This document shows positions 34,286 through 44,649 of a DNA stretch of 64,000 bases, in pieces; the stretch's first letter is position 1; each line of letters opens with the position of its first letter. The notes below the pieces were generated by a model. The model was not told where the DNA came from and did not search any database. It saw only the letters and a program-made list of their open reading frames with translations. The stretch spans positions 4,821,037-4,885,036 of the forward strand of contig JAKSZT010054324.1 in NCBI GenBank assembly GCA_026826555.1, in the 5' to 3' direction. Position numbers and translations under genes: made by a program. The stretch comes from Tolypeutes matacus (Eukaryota > Chordata > Mammalia > Cingulata > Chlamyphoridae).

Positions 34286-34745
34286 TAAATGACTAAATGG
34301 GATTTATTCCAAGGACTCAATGTTGATTTCACACACAAATATTACCCAGTATAATTCACAATATTAAGTAAATACTAGCTGATCATCTCAATACATGGAG
34401 AAAAAGCATTTGACAACATCCCATATTTATTCCTAACAAAAACTGTCAGCAACCAGCATTAGAAGGTAACTTAGCCTGATAAAGGGCACTTACAAAATTC
34501 CTTCAGTTAATATCATACTTAATGATGAAAGACTAAGTGCTTTCCTCCTAAGATTAGGAATAAAGCAAGGATGTCCATCCTCTTTCATCATTTCTATTCC
34601 ATTTTGTATAGAGTTTCTAACCAATTCAATAAGGCAAGGGTAATAAATACAAGCATTAAAATAAGATATAAAAATCTCTTTTCTTTCTCAGTATGATTGC
34701 CTATATAGAAAATCCTTTAGGATCCACAGAAAAGCTACAATGCAG
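34286..34745 (+). mobile_element. Old L1 ORF2 reverse-transcriptase fragment
   Basis: The sense order of the L1 RT domain is clear: 'gggatttattccaaggactcaatgttg' (34300), 'gatcatctcaatacatggagaaaaagcatttgacaacatcc' (34381-34421), 'gataaagggcacttacaaaattcc', 'catacttaatgatgaaagactaagtgctttcctcctaagattagg' (34513-34557), 'aaagcaaggatgtccatcctc', and 'gcctatatagaaaatcctttaggatccacagaaaagc' (34699-34735). Stops and indels destroy the frame. Sequence on both sides is unrelated, so only about 460 bp of ORF2 remains. Confidence 0.88.
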
Positions 34746-34749
34746 TATA

Positions 34750-34868
34750 TCTTTTTCCAGATTATCAAATCTTTTCCCAGGTTTTAAATAATTATAACAT
34801 CACTTTTAATGGCTGCATACATAATACTCAATTGAGTCTGTTTAGCATTGGACATTAAGGTTGCTCTT
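34750..34868 (-). mobile_element. Old L1 3' fragment, antisense
   Basis: 'cacttttaatggctgcatacataatactcaattgag' (34801-34836) and 'tagcattggacattaaggttgctc' (34843-34866) match antisense old-L1 3' sequence. It is short and adjoins the sense ORF2 fragment, which may reflect 5' inversion or an independent copy. Confidence 0.5.
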
Positions 34869-34871
34869 TTT

Positions 34872-34948
34872 TTCCCTTTATTTTTATTATTGTTATTAAA
34901 GAAGATATAGATTACATAAATATTACATCGAAAATGTAGGGTTTCATT
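34872..34948 (-). mobile_element. Tip of a xenarthran-type L1 3' end
   Basis: 'tttatttttattattgttattaaagaagatatagattacataaatattacat' (34878-34929) parallels the plus-strand start of the insertion at 12811 (tttttaaaagatacttaaattacataaattgttacatt). It appears to be a very 5'-truncated, minus-sense copy of the same L1 3' terminus, only about 75 bp long. Confidence 0.5.
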
Positions 34949-35690
34949 CTTGCAACACTCAGATTTTAAAGAAATAGGCTACAAACCTTCAATAAGAAGA
35001 GGTAAAGAAGTATTCTCAATTGATGATTATTTTATAAAAGCTTTTGCTATGACTAAAGTGAGATTAATTGAAGAAAGTAATCAAGGTAGATCTTATCAAG
35101 AAGTTTCCACTCTTACTCCTCATTTCAACTCAGGGTTCCCAATTATTTCCACTTGCCTCAGGCCAATTACACTTGATTTACTGGTCCTTCAGGGGAAATG
35201 GATAAAAGGTAGTATGTAATAATCCTTTGTCTCAGTACCTAAAGTCCTTACTCTTTACCAATAACACACATTTGTTATTCCAAATGTTTCTATTTATCTC
35301 TTAATTACCATTCTGAGAATTCCCATGTGGTTTTGCCAAAGATTTCTGGAATCTATACATTCATATAGTTAAAATCTTTATACAGAGTGGTTTCTTTCCA
35401 CAAACCTAGACAGGAAGTGCCTGAAAGTGTCACTCTCTTCCTCCTATAAAGCTTCAGAAGGTACTCTGTACCCTATCTCCCCTTGATGGGTCATTTCATT
35501 GTAAGATAAATTTTGATGCTAGAATTAAAACAGCATGATTTAGTAGGTGATATGCAAAAACTGGTGGTGGCTAGCAAGAATTTGGAAGACAGAAAAAATT
35601 CTATGTGAACCAGTCTACAAAGAGGAGAATGATGCAAATGCAGAAGAGAAACAAAGCTGAGAGAGATAGATAGAGTTATGATATTAGAGA
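34949..35690. other. Unique sequence with an unassigned 89-codon frame
   Basis: The open frame at 34950-35219 encodes a charged sequence without a family match or visible initiation or splice context. It starts directly at the edge of the L1 tip. I do not call it a gene. Confidence 0.35.
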
Positions 35691-35691
35691 A

Positions 35692-35707
35692 AATGAGAGA
35701 GAGAGAC

Positions 35708-35759
<52 letters not shown>

Positions 35760-35769
35760 NNNNNNNNNN

Positions 35770-35816
<47 letters not shown>
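35692..35816. repeat. (GA)n microsatellite containing an assembly gap
   Basis: A long (AG)n run begins in impure form near 35692 and becomes pure up to 35759, is broken by ten N at 35760-35769, and resumes to 35816. At least about 110 bp of GA remains. The true length is unknown because the gap lies inside the repeat. Confidence 0.97.
35760..35769. other. Assembly gap (10 N)
   Basis: Ten ambiguous bases inside the GA microsatellite. A fixed-size placeholder is likely, so real length is not given. Confidence 0.99.
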
Positions 35817-35819
<3 letters not shown>

Positions 35820-36845
35820 TCTAGCTGCCTGAGGGCTCTTTAAATTTTTATGATTCTTGAAAATATTTCTACACTTAATTTTCTGGAGATTTCAGTGTAC
35901 ACTTTCATTAATCAAGTCCCTCCCCCATGAATGAGTATGAGTAAGTTTCTCTTTCTTGCAATCAATCAGTCTTTAGAGGAAATACTGTACAATTACTAAG
36001 ATAGTGCAGGGACAGTAACAAAGAACATCTCCTCTTGAAAATGCCCTTAGGACCTTGACCTCATATAACGCCAAGCCTGTTTGAGTCTTAACTCATTCCA
36101 GACATGGTGAGAACTGGGAATTATTTGCAACTCAAATGACATCATATGGCAATAATGACCAATCCCAGGAATACAGAAATCTAGGAATGAGTTTCTTGCC
36201 CTATATCTAGATCTTACACTACACATTGAGAAAGACTTGCTGAACTCACTGCAGAGTAAATGTGTCTCTCTTGTCTAGAAAACTAATAAATAAAATAATA
36301 AATTTTGGGCTTTGCTTGTCCTTTGGGGGTAAAGAGTGTAAAGATAATAGACTTCAGAGTTATGTAGAATTAAAAATCTGAATAATAATTCTTCCAAGTA
36401 TTATTAATTTACTTAATTTCTTGAAATCTCTTGCCTCATGCATAATGGAGCTAATATTTGTTTTGTACTGTAGTTTTTAGTATAACACTAGTCAAAGATA
36501 CTATTCTTTGATGTTTGAAAGAGCTGGTGTTTTTAGATAATTAATGTTAGGAATGGATTTATATTCAATCATATTCTCTAAATTTGTGAACAATTTCAAA
36601 GTTAGGCATTAGGAGGAAATTAGGAACAATAGGAAAAATTTCTATAGGAAGGAAACACAGAAATTGCCCTGATTTGGTTTGGTTCAAATTGTAATCAAAG
36701 GGAATCCTTTGGAATATTTTATTTAGTTAGGTTAGGGAGTTTCTAAGTTGTTTTTGGATTGATTATTTTTGCTTTTTGTTTTTGGTCTCAAAACTTCATT
36801 ATGGGATTTATGTGAAACTTAATACGTTTTGTTGATGTTGTTATT
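35820..36845. other. Unique AT-rich sequence, nothing recognised
   Basis: No repeat, gene or RNA structure is recognised. Confidence 0.45.
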
Positions 36846-36847
36846 AT

Positions 36848-37430
36848 TGTCAAATAAAAACAAATATGGACTTAGAATAAGAGAGATTTTATTAAAAAAG
36901 ATAGGGAATGCTCCTACGTCAGGATCTGCAAGTGTCTTAAAATCAAGCATAAAAAGGATTTTCTTTTAGAGAAAGGAGTAAGCAGGGATAGCAGAATTTT
37001 TGAGGGAAAACTGAGCTAAGAGAAATAGTATGCAGGCAGCATGTTGGGGGTTCTGACAGGAAATGTTTCTCTTTGTGGTCAGTTGCTTCTCAGTTCTGGA
37101 GATGAATTGTTAAGGAATTGATGTTCTGCATTTCAGTGTTCACTCAGACTTGGGGGCAAACCAAAGTTTATTGCCCTGTGGGGTAGAAGAGAATTCTGAC
37201 TAAAGTTTGGTCAAACCAAGGCAGGGTATGAGAAATGGACAACTGCAAACCCTGATCATGGCTATTTTATAAACAGGGCTTAACTATTGATAGAATCATA
37301 AATAACTTTTTAAGAGGGTATTTAACATATTCTAATTAGATATAAGATTTTCCTAAAGTAGAAACAATGACTTAGTGACTAGAATTCTGTTCTCCCTGCC
37401 TAGGTTTGGGCTACCACAGGATGGTTGGAA
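36848..37430 (-). mobile_element. Probable ERV LTR, antisense
   Basis: The plus-strand start (tgtcaaataaaa at 36848, then aataagagagattttatt) is a diverged reverse complement of the U5 end of the LTR at 40431-40977 (tctctcttttctaaa ... ttttatttgaca). A minus-strand AATAAA-type signal lies near 36885-36895. The sequence to about 37430 (including ctaccacaggatggttggaag at 37410) has LTR-like texture but no second boundary or target duplication was found. It could be an older, related class I ERV LTR. Confidence 0.45.
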
Positions 37431-37449
37431 GTAACTTGACTTGAAGTTT

Positions 37450-37640
37450 TAGTCTTGACAATATTGATTACTGCTTGGGAAAAATCATTTGATCACTCTG
37501 GGCCTCTTTTATTCAGTTAAACTGAAATAACAACTCTTTGATTTTCCCCACAAGACTATTTTAGAGAATTAAATTATGTGAAGCACGTTGACAACTGTTG
37601 ACCATTGTACAAATGTAAGATGTATTATTACGACAGGAAA
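37450..37640 (+). mobile_element. MIR SINE fragment
   Basis: 'gggaaaaatcatttgatcactctgggcctcttttattcagttaaactgaaataac' (37478-37532) and 'agactattttagagaattaaattatgtgaagcacgttgac' (37553-37592) follow the sense MIR core and tail order. Confidence 0.65.
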
Positions 37641-37878
37641 TCTTAGCATTACTATTACTTCTTCTACAGATATGAGTATTACCAATATTTCTATTACTAA
37701 AGCTAAAAAATTAAAATCTCTTCCCTCTGTACTTTGCTAACTCCACTTGCATTCAGATTACGTTTAAGCCTGGTAAAGGGGAAAAGATTAAATGGTTCTG
37801 TTCTAGAGGGAACAGGGAACTTATTATATTGGCATGTTCTCTGGAAGTGATGGGTGAGGAGGGCAAACTATCATTTTA

Positions 37879-39395
37879 CAAGTAGTCCTTGCTTTGCATG
37901 GTTCTGATACGTATGAATTCAGATATCATAATTCTTAGTTTACAAGAGCTGCTTTGACAAATACCACATGATGGGATAGCCTAAACAACAAACACTTATT
38001 GTCTCATAGTTCTGAAAGTCAGACATCTGAAATCGAGATGTTGGCAAGGCAATTCTTTCTCCTGGAGTTGGTAGCAACCTGGTGATAGCCATCCCCCATC
38101 ACATGTCAGTATCTCTCTCCTCTCTGGCTTCTTCTGACTTCTTCTAACTTTGGGTTTTTACTGACTGTCTCTGAATCACCTCTCTTATAAGGCCTCCAGT
38201 CACATGGATTAAGTTTGGCCTCATCTGAATAGGATCTTTGAAGACCCTATTCACAAATAAATCTATATTTTAACCAATAATACCATCTTCAAAGGTCCTA
38301 TTTACAAACAGATTCACAACCACAGGAAGCAGATTAAAACTTGAGCATGACTTTGTGGGGTGCATGATTCAGTCCCAGCACCACGGTTTAGTTAAATAAT
38401 AACAGTGCCTCTAAAACATGATTCATATTTCAGATACCATGGTATATAAACTATGAGTAATTGCATAAGGTAAAAGCTCTGCTGCTGCCTCCTAAGTCCA
38501 TAAATCACTACAAAAATCACAGATGCATATCATGATTATTGACCAATCATATGACTTCTTTCAAAATCTGTCTGTGAATGGTCACTGTGCATCTGTTATT
38601 CTGTTCATGCTCAGACAGCAAAGTGTCTAGTTGTGTTACCTCTTGTCTCCCAGTGATAAACACCGTGACATATTTTTAAAACTGGTCAAAAGAGGAAATT
38701 GGCCAGCTGAGATAAAGTGCAGCAAAGAAATGAGAAGAGAAATTTGAAATGAACATAAATAGAATTACAGAAGAGATATCTGGCCATGGGAATGTTGACA
38801 CTGCCACTGTTCAAGAAACTTTATATGTGAAGCCAGAGGAATTTAGTGAAGTCAAACTTATCAACATAAATGAGGAAAGAAGCTTTGATAAAAGGGATGA
38901 AGATGTCTCAGATGAAGTGATGCCAGGAGAAATTTCACATTAAAGGAACTCTCAAGGATATTTGACTACATTGTGAAAACAAAGAAAAAATGCTGGAAGC
39001 TGATCCAAATTTTAGAAAGAAGTATGACAGATCCCCAAGGCATAGAAAAGATAATCCATATAAGTTACATAATGAGAAAAAGAAGGAAAGCATCATTTAG
39101 ACCACTCTTAATAAGTTTTTTTACAAAGAAACACACTTTAATTCTCACAGGTTTAGAGTACATTATATTAAATAACTATTTAATATTTAAATATTTACTA
39201 TTAGTTTCACTATTTTTTTCATTTCCCTGTACATTTATAACCAACAGTAAGAGAGTCTATAACTTATGACAAAAATTTTTAAAGTCGCAAAACACTTGTA
39301 ATTTTGCCTATTAATTATTAAGAATGTTTTCATGCTTTCATTTTGCACAATTGTTTTTATGGCCCTGCACCACTGTGCAAAGTGAGGACTGCCTG
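37879..39395 (+). mobile_element. Tigger-type (pogo/Tc1) DNA transposon, decayed, with both ends
   Basis: Terminal inverted repeats are visible: caagtagtccttgctttgca from 37879, and caggcagtcctcactttgca on the reverse strand ending at 39395. About 17 of the first 23 positions match, and a TA duplication lies outside each end (37877-37878, 39396-39397). The right half keeps a coding relic: plus-strand frames at 38749-39120 contain the ERSMTDPQGIEK stretch followed by KKRKAS-like and FFTKK residues. This is the C-terminal tail sequence I recognise from mammalian Tigger transposase copies. The DDE catalytic part is missing, so the copy is inactive and internally deleted. An MLT1-type LTR is inserted at 37941-38387. 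Without it the element is about 1.07 kb. Confidence 0.85.
37941..38387 (-). mobile_element. MLT1-type LTR nested in the Tigger element
   Basis: The plus-strand order 'gctgctttgacaaataccacatgatggg' (37949-37976), 'ttattgtctcatagttctgaaagtcag' (37997-38023), 'ttataaggcctccagtcacatgg' (38185-38207), and 'gtggggtgcatgattcagtcccag' (38355-38378) is the reverse complement of an MLT1/MST-class LTR. The hexamer ttagtt sits at both edges (37935-37940 and 38388-38393) and is a candidate target duplication (MaLR usually makes 5 bp). Tigger sequence resumes after it. Confidence 0.82.
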
Positions 39396-39399
39396 TAGA

Positions 39400-40040
39400 A
39401 CAAATTCTGACTTCAGGCTATGCTACTCCAACTTGGTCTACTTTGAAAGGCATCTAATTTTGGACCTAATTCCCACTGGCCTGAGAAATGAACATAATTC
39501 TCATGAGTAATTCCTGCATGGGTTAAGGATATGAGAGTCCTGTTAGAATTCATGCATGGTACTAGTACTGGTAAGAAACTAGCACTTTGCTCTAATCATA
39601 TTGTCAAACCTGCTCTCGAGTCACTTATGTTCTCCCTGATAAAATGAGAGAGGACAGATGTGTTGATTGGATATAGAGAAAAGGGGAAGAATTTAGGAGA
39701 TGGTCAATAAAGGGAACTCTGTCCAACCAGGCATTTATAACTCGGGGTAAGGTGAAAGGATTCTCTTAGAAGTGCATGGAGGAGGCCAAAAACTAATTTT
39801 GTGTGCCACATAGTTCTGTCTGTAGTTAGCTCTATGGTTGAGAGTTTAAATACTTGATATAGTTTTATACAACAAGAATCCTCTGAATTACTAGGGGTTG
39901 ATAATTTTAGTAAGATCAATAACCTGGAAAAATTAAATAAAAGGAGAACATTTCAAACAAGAGAGCTGGACAGAATATAGAAGATATGGTTAGGAGGTGC
40001 AGTGGAATACTAGGTGTGATTAGAACGGCTGAATGGTCAT
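39400..40040. other. Unique sequence, nothing recognised
   Basis: No repeat is recognised. The minus-strand frames at 39704-39919 and 39916-40239 are unassigned. Confidence 0.4.
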
Positions 40041-40044
40041 AAGC

Positions 40045-40175
40045 AGGCCTCTGACACCTTGTGAACACTGCAATGTTAATAGCTCCCTGAATGTTGTATG
40101 GATTAAATAGAGTCACACATGCAAATGTTCCTTGTACAGTGCCTGTGACACAGTTAGAACTTAATATGCCTTCCC
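40045..40175 (+). mobile_element. MIR SINE tail
   Basis: 'atagctccctgaatgttgtatggattaaatagagtcacacatgcaaatgttccttgtacagtgcctgtgacac' (40078-40150) is sense MIR core and tail. Confidence 0.7.
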
Positions 40176-40426
40176 AGAGAGGCCAGTCACATATGTAATG
40201 ATAGGGAAATAGTACAAGGGCCAGAAGTGACTGCATCACAATTTGTCACATAACAAGAAAATCAACTCTCAGAAATACCTGCATCTGTAATGAGCTGTAC
40301 TATAGTACAGCAAAAGAGAAGAATCTGATATTCAGTGATGTCTACCATATATTACTATACTTTTTATGGGTTAGATATAATCCCCATTGTATAGTACATG
40401 CATATATATACTGCATATATATGTAT

Positions 40427-40981
40427 ATAGTGAAATGAATTGGCAAGTGTTTGGAGGCAATTTTTCCATAAGTTTCTAAAGCAGAGGCCAACTTATCTAT
40501 ACATGACAAAAGTAAAAGCTAACTTGTCTGTACATGTTGAAATCACCCACTTATGCCTATGACAAGTTATCTGTGAGACAAGTTATCTGGGATTCTCTGA
40601 CCTTGCACAACTGCTAGGATGTCCTGACGTTCTTTAAACCTGAGTCTTTACTTCTCTGAAACCAAGACTTTGTTGGGAACTGAAGCTGAGGTTGGATGGG
40701 AGGGGTGATGGGAGGAACAAATAAGTTTTTTCAGTAGCCAGCTAGCATTCCATCGTTTTATAAGGTTTGCTTTTCTTACCTTTTTTTTTTTTTTTCTTAT
40801 CCAATCGTATTTTCTCCTGAATAACCTCATTCTATTTGCTATAAGAGGTGCCTCTTTCTTGAGAGGAGGAGCACTTCTGTCCTTGCTTTGAGCATTCCCC
40901 AATTTGCAGATTATCTCCTTTTGATAAATAAATTGTCTCTCTTTTCTAAATTCTTAAAATTTGCCTTTTATTTGACAATAG
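40427..40981 (+). mobile_element. Solo LTR, class I ERV-like, with 4-bp target duplication
   Basis: The element 40431-40977 (547 bp) begins TG and ends CA and is flanked by atag on both sides (40427-40430, 40978-40981). A 4-bp duplication is usual for gammaretrovirus-like class I ERVs. A TATA-like tataaga lies at 40840-40846 and the poly(A) signal aataaa at 40927-40932, about 85 bp apart, giving a plausible short R region. A pyrimidine-rich U5 (tctctcttttc) follows. The left part holds a doubled aagttatctg motif (40564-40587). No internal retroviral sequence adjoins it. An 84-codon frame on the opposite strand (40648-40902) is antisense to the LTR and is judged chance. Confidence 0.72.
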
Positions 40982-40999
40982 AAATATATCCTGAGCTTC

Positions 41000-41105
41000 A
41001 GAGAGTTTAAGTAAGTTGCCTAAGATCTCCTCCAGTAAATTTCCAATTGAACTCTGGTTTAAAGCCAGGTCCCACTCCAAAGTTCAAATTCTTTCATCAC
41101 ACCCT
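41000..41105 (-). mobile_element. MIR SINE fragment, antisense
   Basis: 'agagagtttaagtaagttgcctaagatctcctccagtaaa' (41001-41040) followed by 'gaactctggtttaaagccaggtc' is antisense MIR middle and head. Confidence 0.7.
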
Positions 41106-41109
41106 GCTT

Positions 41110-41655
41110 ACATTTTATGTGAAGTTACAATAGTGACTTTTTTTTAATCCAAAAAAGCTGCATTTTATTCAGTCTACTTTACTAAGTCACTGTTAGGGGA
41201 TTACATTTCCATCCAAAAATTAATGTTAAAGTATTTTCATAGACCCCCTATAAACGTTGGGGATCTGCATCAAGCATAGAAGGAGTGGCCCCTGGGTTTA
41301 TGTAAATTCTTTTAAGATAAATATATTATAATGGAAATGGATCTTTTTCTTAATCTCAAGTTTTGCTTCTGATCTTCTAATACTTATAAGAATCCATTTC
41401 TCAGTATTATCTGTTAGTCTGCTATGAACAATTCCACCCAGCTTGGGGGAAAACATAGGCAAAAACATTGATAAAGCAGCCTTTTTTGCAAGAGACTTCT
41501 GCAGAGGGATGCCCCATTACAGCCCTGCACCTCAGTCCTTCTCTAGTCCCATCAAGTCATTGAATGCAGGGGCTTTGCCACAGTTTAGGTCTGTGCAGTT
41601 TATCAATGTGCTTCAAGTGCTTAGTTTCACAGAATACTAGATATGAATGCTAGAT
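41110..41655. other. Unassigned
   Basis: No repeat is identified with confidence. The 65-codon frame at 41443-41640 has no family match. Confidence 0.4.
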
Positions 41656-41659
41656 TTGT

Positions 41660-41745
41660 TCTAGACAAAATGACCAGAAAATAGGTTCAGTGAGATGGAT
41701 TATCTTGCCCAAGGTCAAACAACTAGTTAATCTTAGAACAAAATG
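41660..41745 (-). mobile_element. MIR-like fragment, antisense
   Basis: 'atcttgcccaaggtcaaacaactagttaatc' (41702-41732) fits the antisense MIR core. Short and uncertain. Confidence 0.5.
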
Positions 41746-41749
41746 AACT

Positions 41750-42305
41750 GAATTGTATCAGCATATAAATATATAAAAATGTCTGATGTAAAAAAAAAAG
41801 TGGAAAGACAAAGTGAGGGGGAGCATTCTGAACTATTTTCCCTGAGATGTGCAAATTTAGGTTCCCAAGTGCTTACAATTTTCATGAAGTAATTCATTTA
41901 ACTCTGATATGGTCCATTACGCTATTGCATTTCCATTCCTTTGAGGGAGAGGGCTAAGGGGTCTGTGACTCAGGGTCAGTAAAAGCAGGCTCCCAAAATG
42001 CCAGTATGTGTTCAGAAGGCACTGTGAGTCTAGTCAGGCCTTCTTATTCTGAGAGTGCTTGAACCACAGCCTTGGTGGACAAGATTCCATTTAGAATGAA
42101 ATCAAATATTCAAATTTTTACTTAAGGAAAATCTGAATTTACAAACACAATAAATGTATACACTACAGATTTCTTTTAGATTATGTGTTCCTATAGTGAA
42201 TTTAAAATAAGCTATCATTTTAAATTATTTGCCCCAGTTTTCAGAATTATCTCCGTATTTAAATCACCACTCATTGTATGAGTATAAACTGTTTTGTACA
42301 TATGG
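41750..42305. other. Unassigned AT-rich stretch
   Basis: No repeat or gene is recognised. Confidence 0.4.
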
Positions 42306-42309
42306 GAAG

Positions 42310-42480
42310 ATTCTGGTGAAAGGACTACAGGCTAAGAGCCAGAAGTTCTGGGTTCCAATTGGTTTTATCCATTTACTAGCTTGAGAAAATCACTTTACCT
42401 AAGGAGGACCTTGGCTTTCTCCATCTTAAGATAATTATGGGTTATGTGGTAGGATTTGTTGAATTGTAAAGGAGATAACA
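42310..42480 (+). mobile_element. MIR SINE fragment
   Basis: 'aagagccagaagttctgggttccaa' (42334-42358) is the head with box B. 'ctagcttgagaaaatcactttacct' (42377-42401) and 'tctccatcttaagataattatggg' follow in sense order. Confidence 0.7.
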
Positions 42481-42484
42481 CAAA

Positions 42485-43200
42485 TTCAGAAACAAAAAAG
42501 GGATAGTGACAGCTTTAGACTAAGCAAAATGCAGTAGTTCTTCCTTGTGGATTGAGCACCATCCTCAGGAAGGTGTTTCCTGGCAATTCAGGTTCACTTC
42601 CTTCCTCTCAGTAATCCTAAAGAATGAAGCTACCTTTAACGCAACTGCTTTTATAAAAGCACCCAAATTGATTCCCTCTGGCTCAGTTTGGTCTGCCTCA
42701 GGCACACTATCTTCTCCCAACCAGTTACTGTGACTAGAGTGATTGAATAAACTAAACCGATTGATCAGCTATTTTTGCTCCTGCAGCCAAAGGTAAGTTT
42801 AATTTCTTCAGAATCCCAGACAATAGAAGAATTGTGGTGTCTTTAGGAAAATCTGGGACCAAAGGAGGGGGAAATAGATACCAGGCAAGCAAAGCAACAC
42901 ATGTCTACCACAAATGACAAATCAGTTTCCTAAAAGGCTTTCAAATTTTATTAACAGTGGAACCCTTTATTCAAAGGAGTTGTTTTATAGAAATCCAATA
43001 TATAAAACATATGGAAGTAGATTCAATCCGCTTAAAACTGGAGTGGATACTGAAGGCTTTTCTACTGGGCTCATCTTCCTTCTTTCCCAGGGGACCTGCA
43101 GAGTATCTCCTTTAGGACTTATAGGGAAAGGATTTGAAAACCACCAGACAAGATGATCTCTTAGGAGATCTTCTAACTAGAATATCCTGCTATTACCATC
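42485..43200. other. Unique sequence, nothing recognised
   Basis: No repeat is identified. Open frames at 42545-42733 and 42914-43156 have no family match. Confidence 0.4.
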
Positions 43201-43204
43201 TCGT

Positions 43205-43320
43205 CTTAACTAGGTTATAAACTCCCTGAGGGTAAGCACTCAGTTCTTGCCTTCCAGCTCTCATTTGTCCTCTGGGCTGAGTATAAACTCATAAAATACT
43301 AACCAGATATATTGAAGGAA
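43205..43320 (+). mobile_element. L2 3' terminus fragment
   Basis: 'ggttataaactccctgagggtaagcactcagttcttgcc' (43213-43251) is the L2 3' end in sense orientation. Its weaker continuation runs to about 43315. Confidence 0.65.
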
Positions 43321-43324
43321 ATAT

Positions 43325-44645
43325 GTCTGTTTTTCCACTCTATGAGAGCTTAAATACTTTATCCAGCCAAATATGCTCCTCTTCAGAACCCAGAGTGCTC
43401 CTAAAGCTGTAAGATAGGCAGAATCAGCAATCTTTTTCACTTAGTAGGCATGAATTGCTCCTTGCTGTGGAAGTAAGTACTATTTACCAGACTGCTCTAC
43501 AGAGGTTTTTGTTTTCGTTTTGTTTCGTTTTGCAAATGATAAAGACATTGATTCTTTTTGCTGAGATGCTCCATTCCATTTTAGCACAATGTGGATCCAA
43601 GACTGGGGAGAGTTTTAGTCAGATCTGGCCCTTGAGATAGTAATAAACGTCATCTGCCTAAGCATTAAACTGCCTTGTGAGGTTCTCTCTGCAAATCTCC
43701 ACCAAATGTGTGCACCCACCCCTGCTCAACTCAGCTTTGATCCTGCAATCACTGACAATAATATTATTTGTATTGCTGCTTGTGGTCTTGATCTTTTCCA
43801 AACCTTTTGGAATATATTAAGATTTAACCAGCATGATCCACTTATTTTTCTATATTCTAGCAAATAAGGTCCTGCTTTACTTCTATATTAAGTATAAGCT
43901 ATAAACATTTTATTCTGCAATGCATTGTTAAAAGGAACTAGAAGTACATCCGGGTAACTTCCATAGTAATAGTAGCTCCTTGTTTGCCAGAATTCCATGT
44001 GCAATCACTCACTTTTGTGTGTTGTTATGATTTCCAATACAATACAAAAATCACAGTGTCATTCTATTGAGTCTAAAGATGAGGTAGTCCAACATCTTTG
44101 AAAGGAAATTAATATTGCTTATTTATAAAACAAAGAAATTATGCCTCAGGTGTGCTGTGTGAAAACAGAGTTATTGCATATGTGTAATGATAACATGTGC
44201 AAGCTATATATGGTAGGTACTAGGGATAGGGCTATATGAACCAAAACAAACTTTTCTTCCCCTTGAATTGCTCATTGTGTGGTAGAAGAGGAAAGAAGCC
44301 ATGTCTTTGTGCCTGTTCTCTCTTCTTGTAAACTGGTTTGACAAAGGTGAGTTTTGGGATCACATTCTCCTTCATCAAGAAAATCTTGCAGAAACACACA
44401 AATAGAATCATCTACCTGTGTAAGGTATTAACTGTAGAGATGCTGTGGAGATCACTTATGATATTATAAATCTTCTATTACGTAGCAACGATTCTCTCTT
44501 TTTTGGTCTCCAATAATATTTTCCTCATACTTCAAGCCTCCCCTGTAGACTGCTCCAATTCCTTTCAGCTTTTACCTTCTGTCTGCTCCCAAAGCCAAGG
44601 CTACTTATTTTAAATTTTTATTATGGAAACCCTTGACTTGTAGGT
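43325..44645. other. Unique sequence, nothing recognised
   Basis: It includes a short GTTTT-rich run at 43505-43533. No confident repeat or gene is seen. A possible MIR trace near 44060-44150 is too weak to list. Confidence 0.4.
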
Positions 44646-44649
44646 ATTA

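Noticed and set aside
40648..40902. Minus-strand 84-codon frame whose first residues look like a myristoylated retroviral matrix start.
   Set aside because: It is antisense to the well-bounded LTR at 40431-40977, starts within the U5-side sequence, runs through a poly(A)-like tract and has no further gag resemblance. Chance frame.
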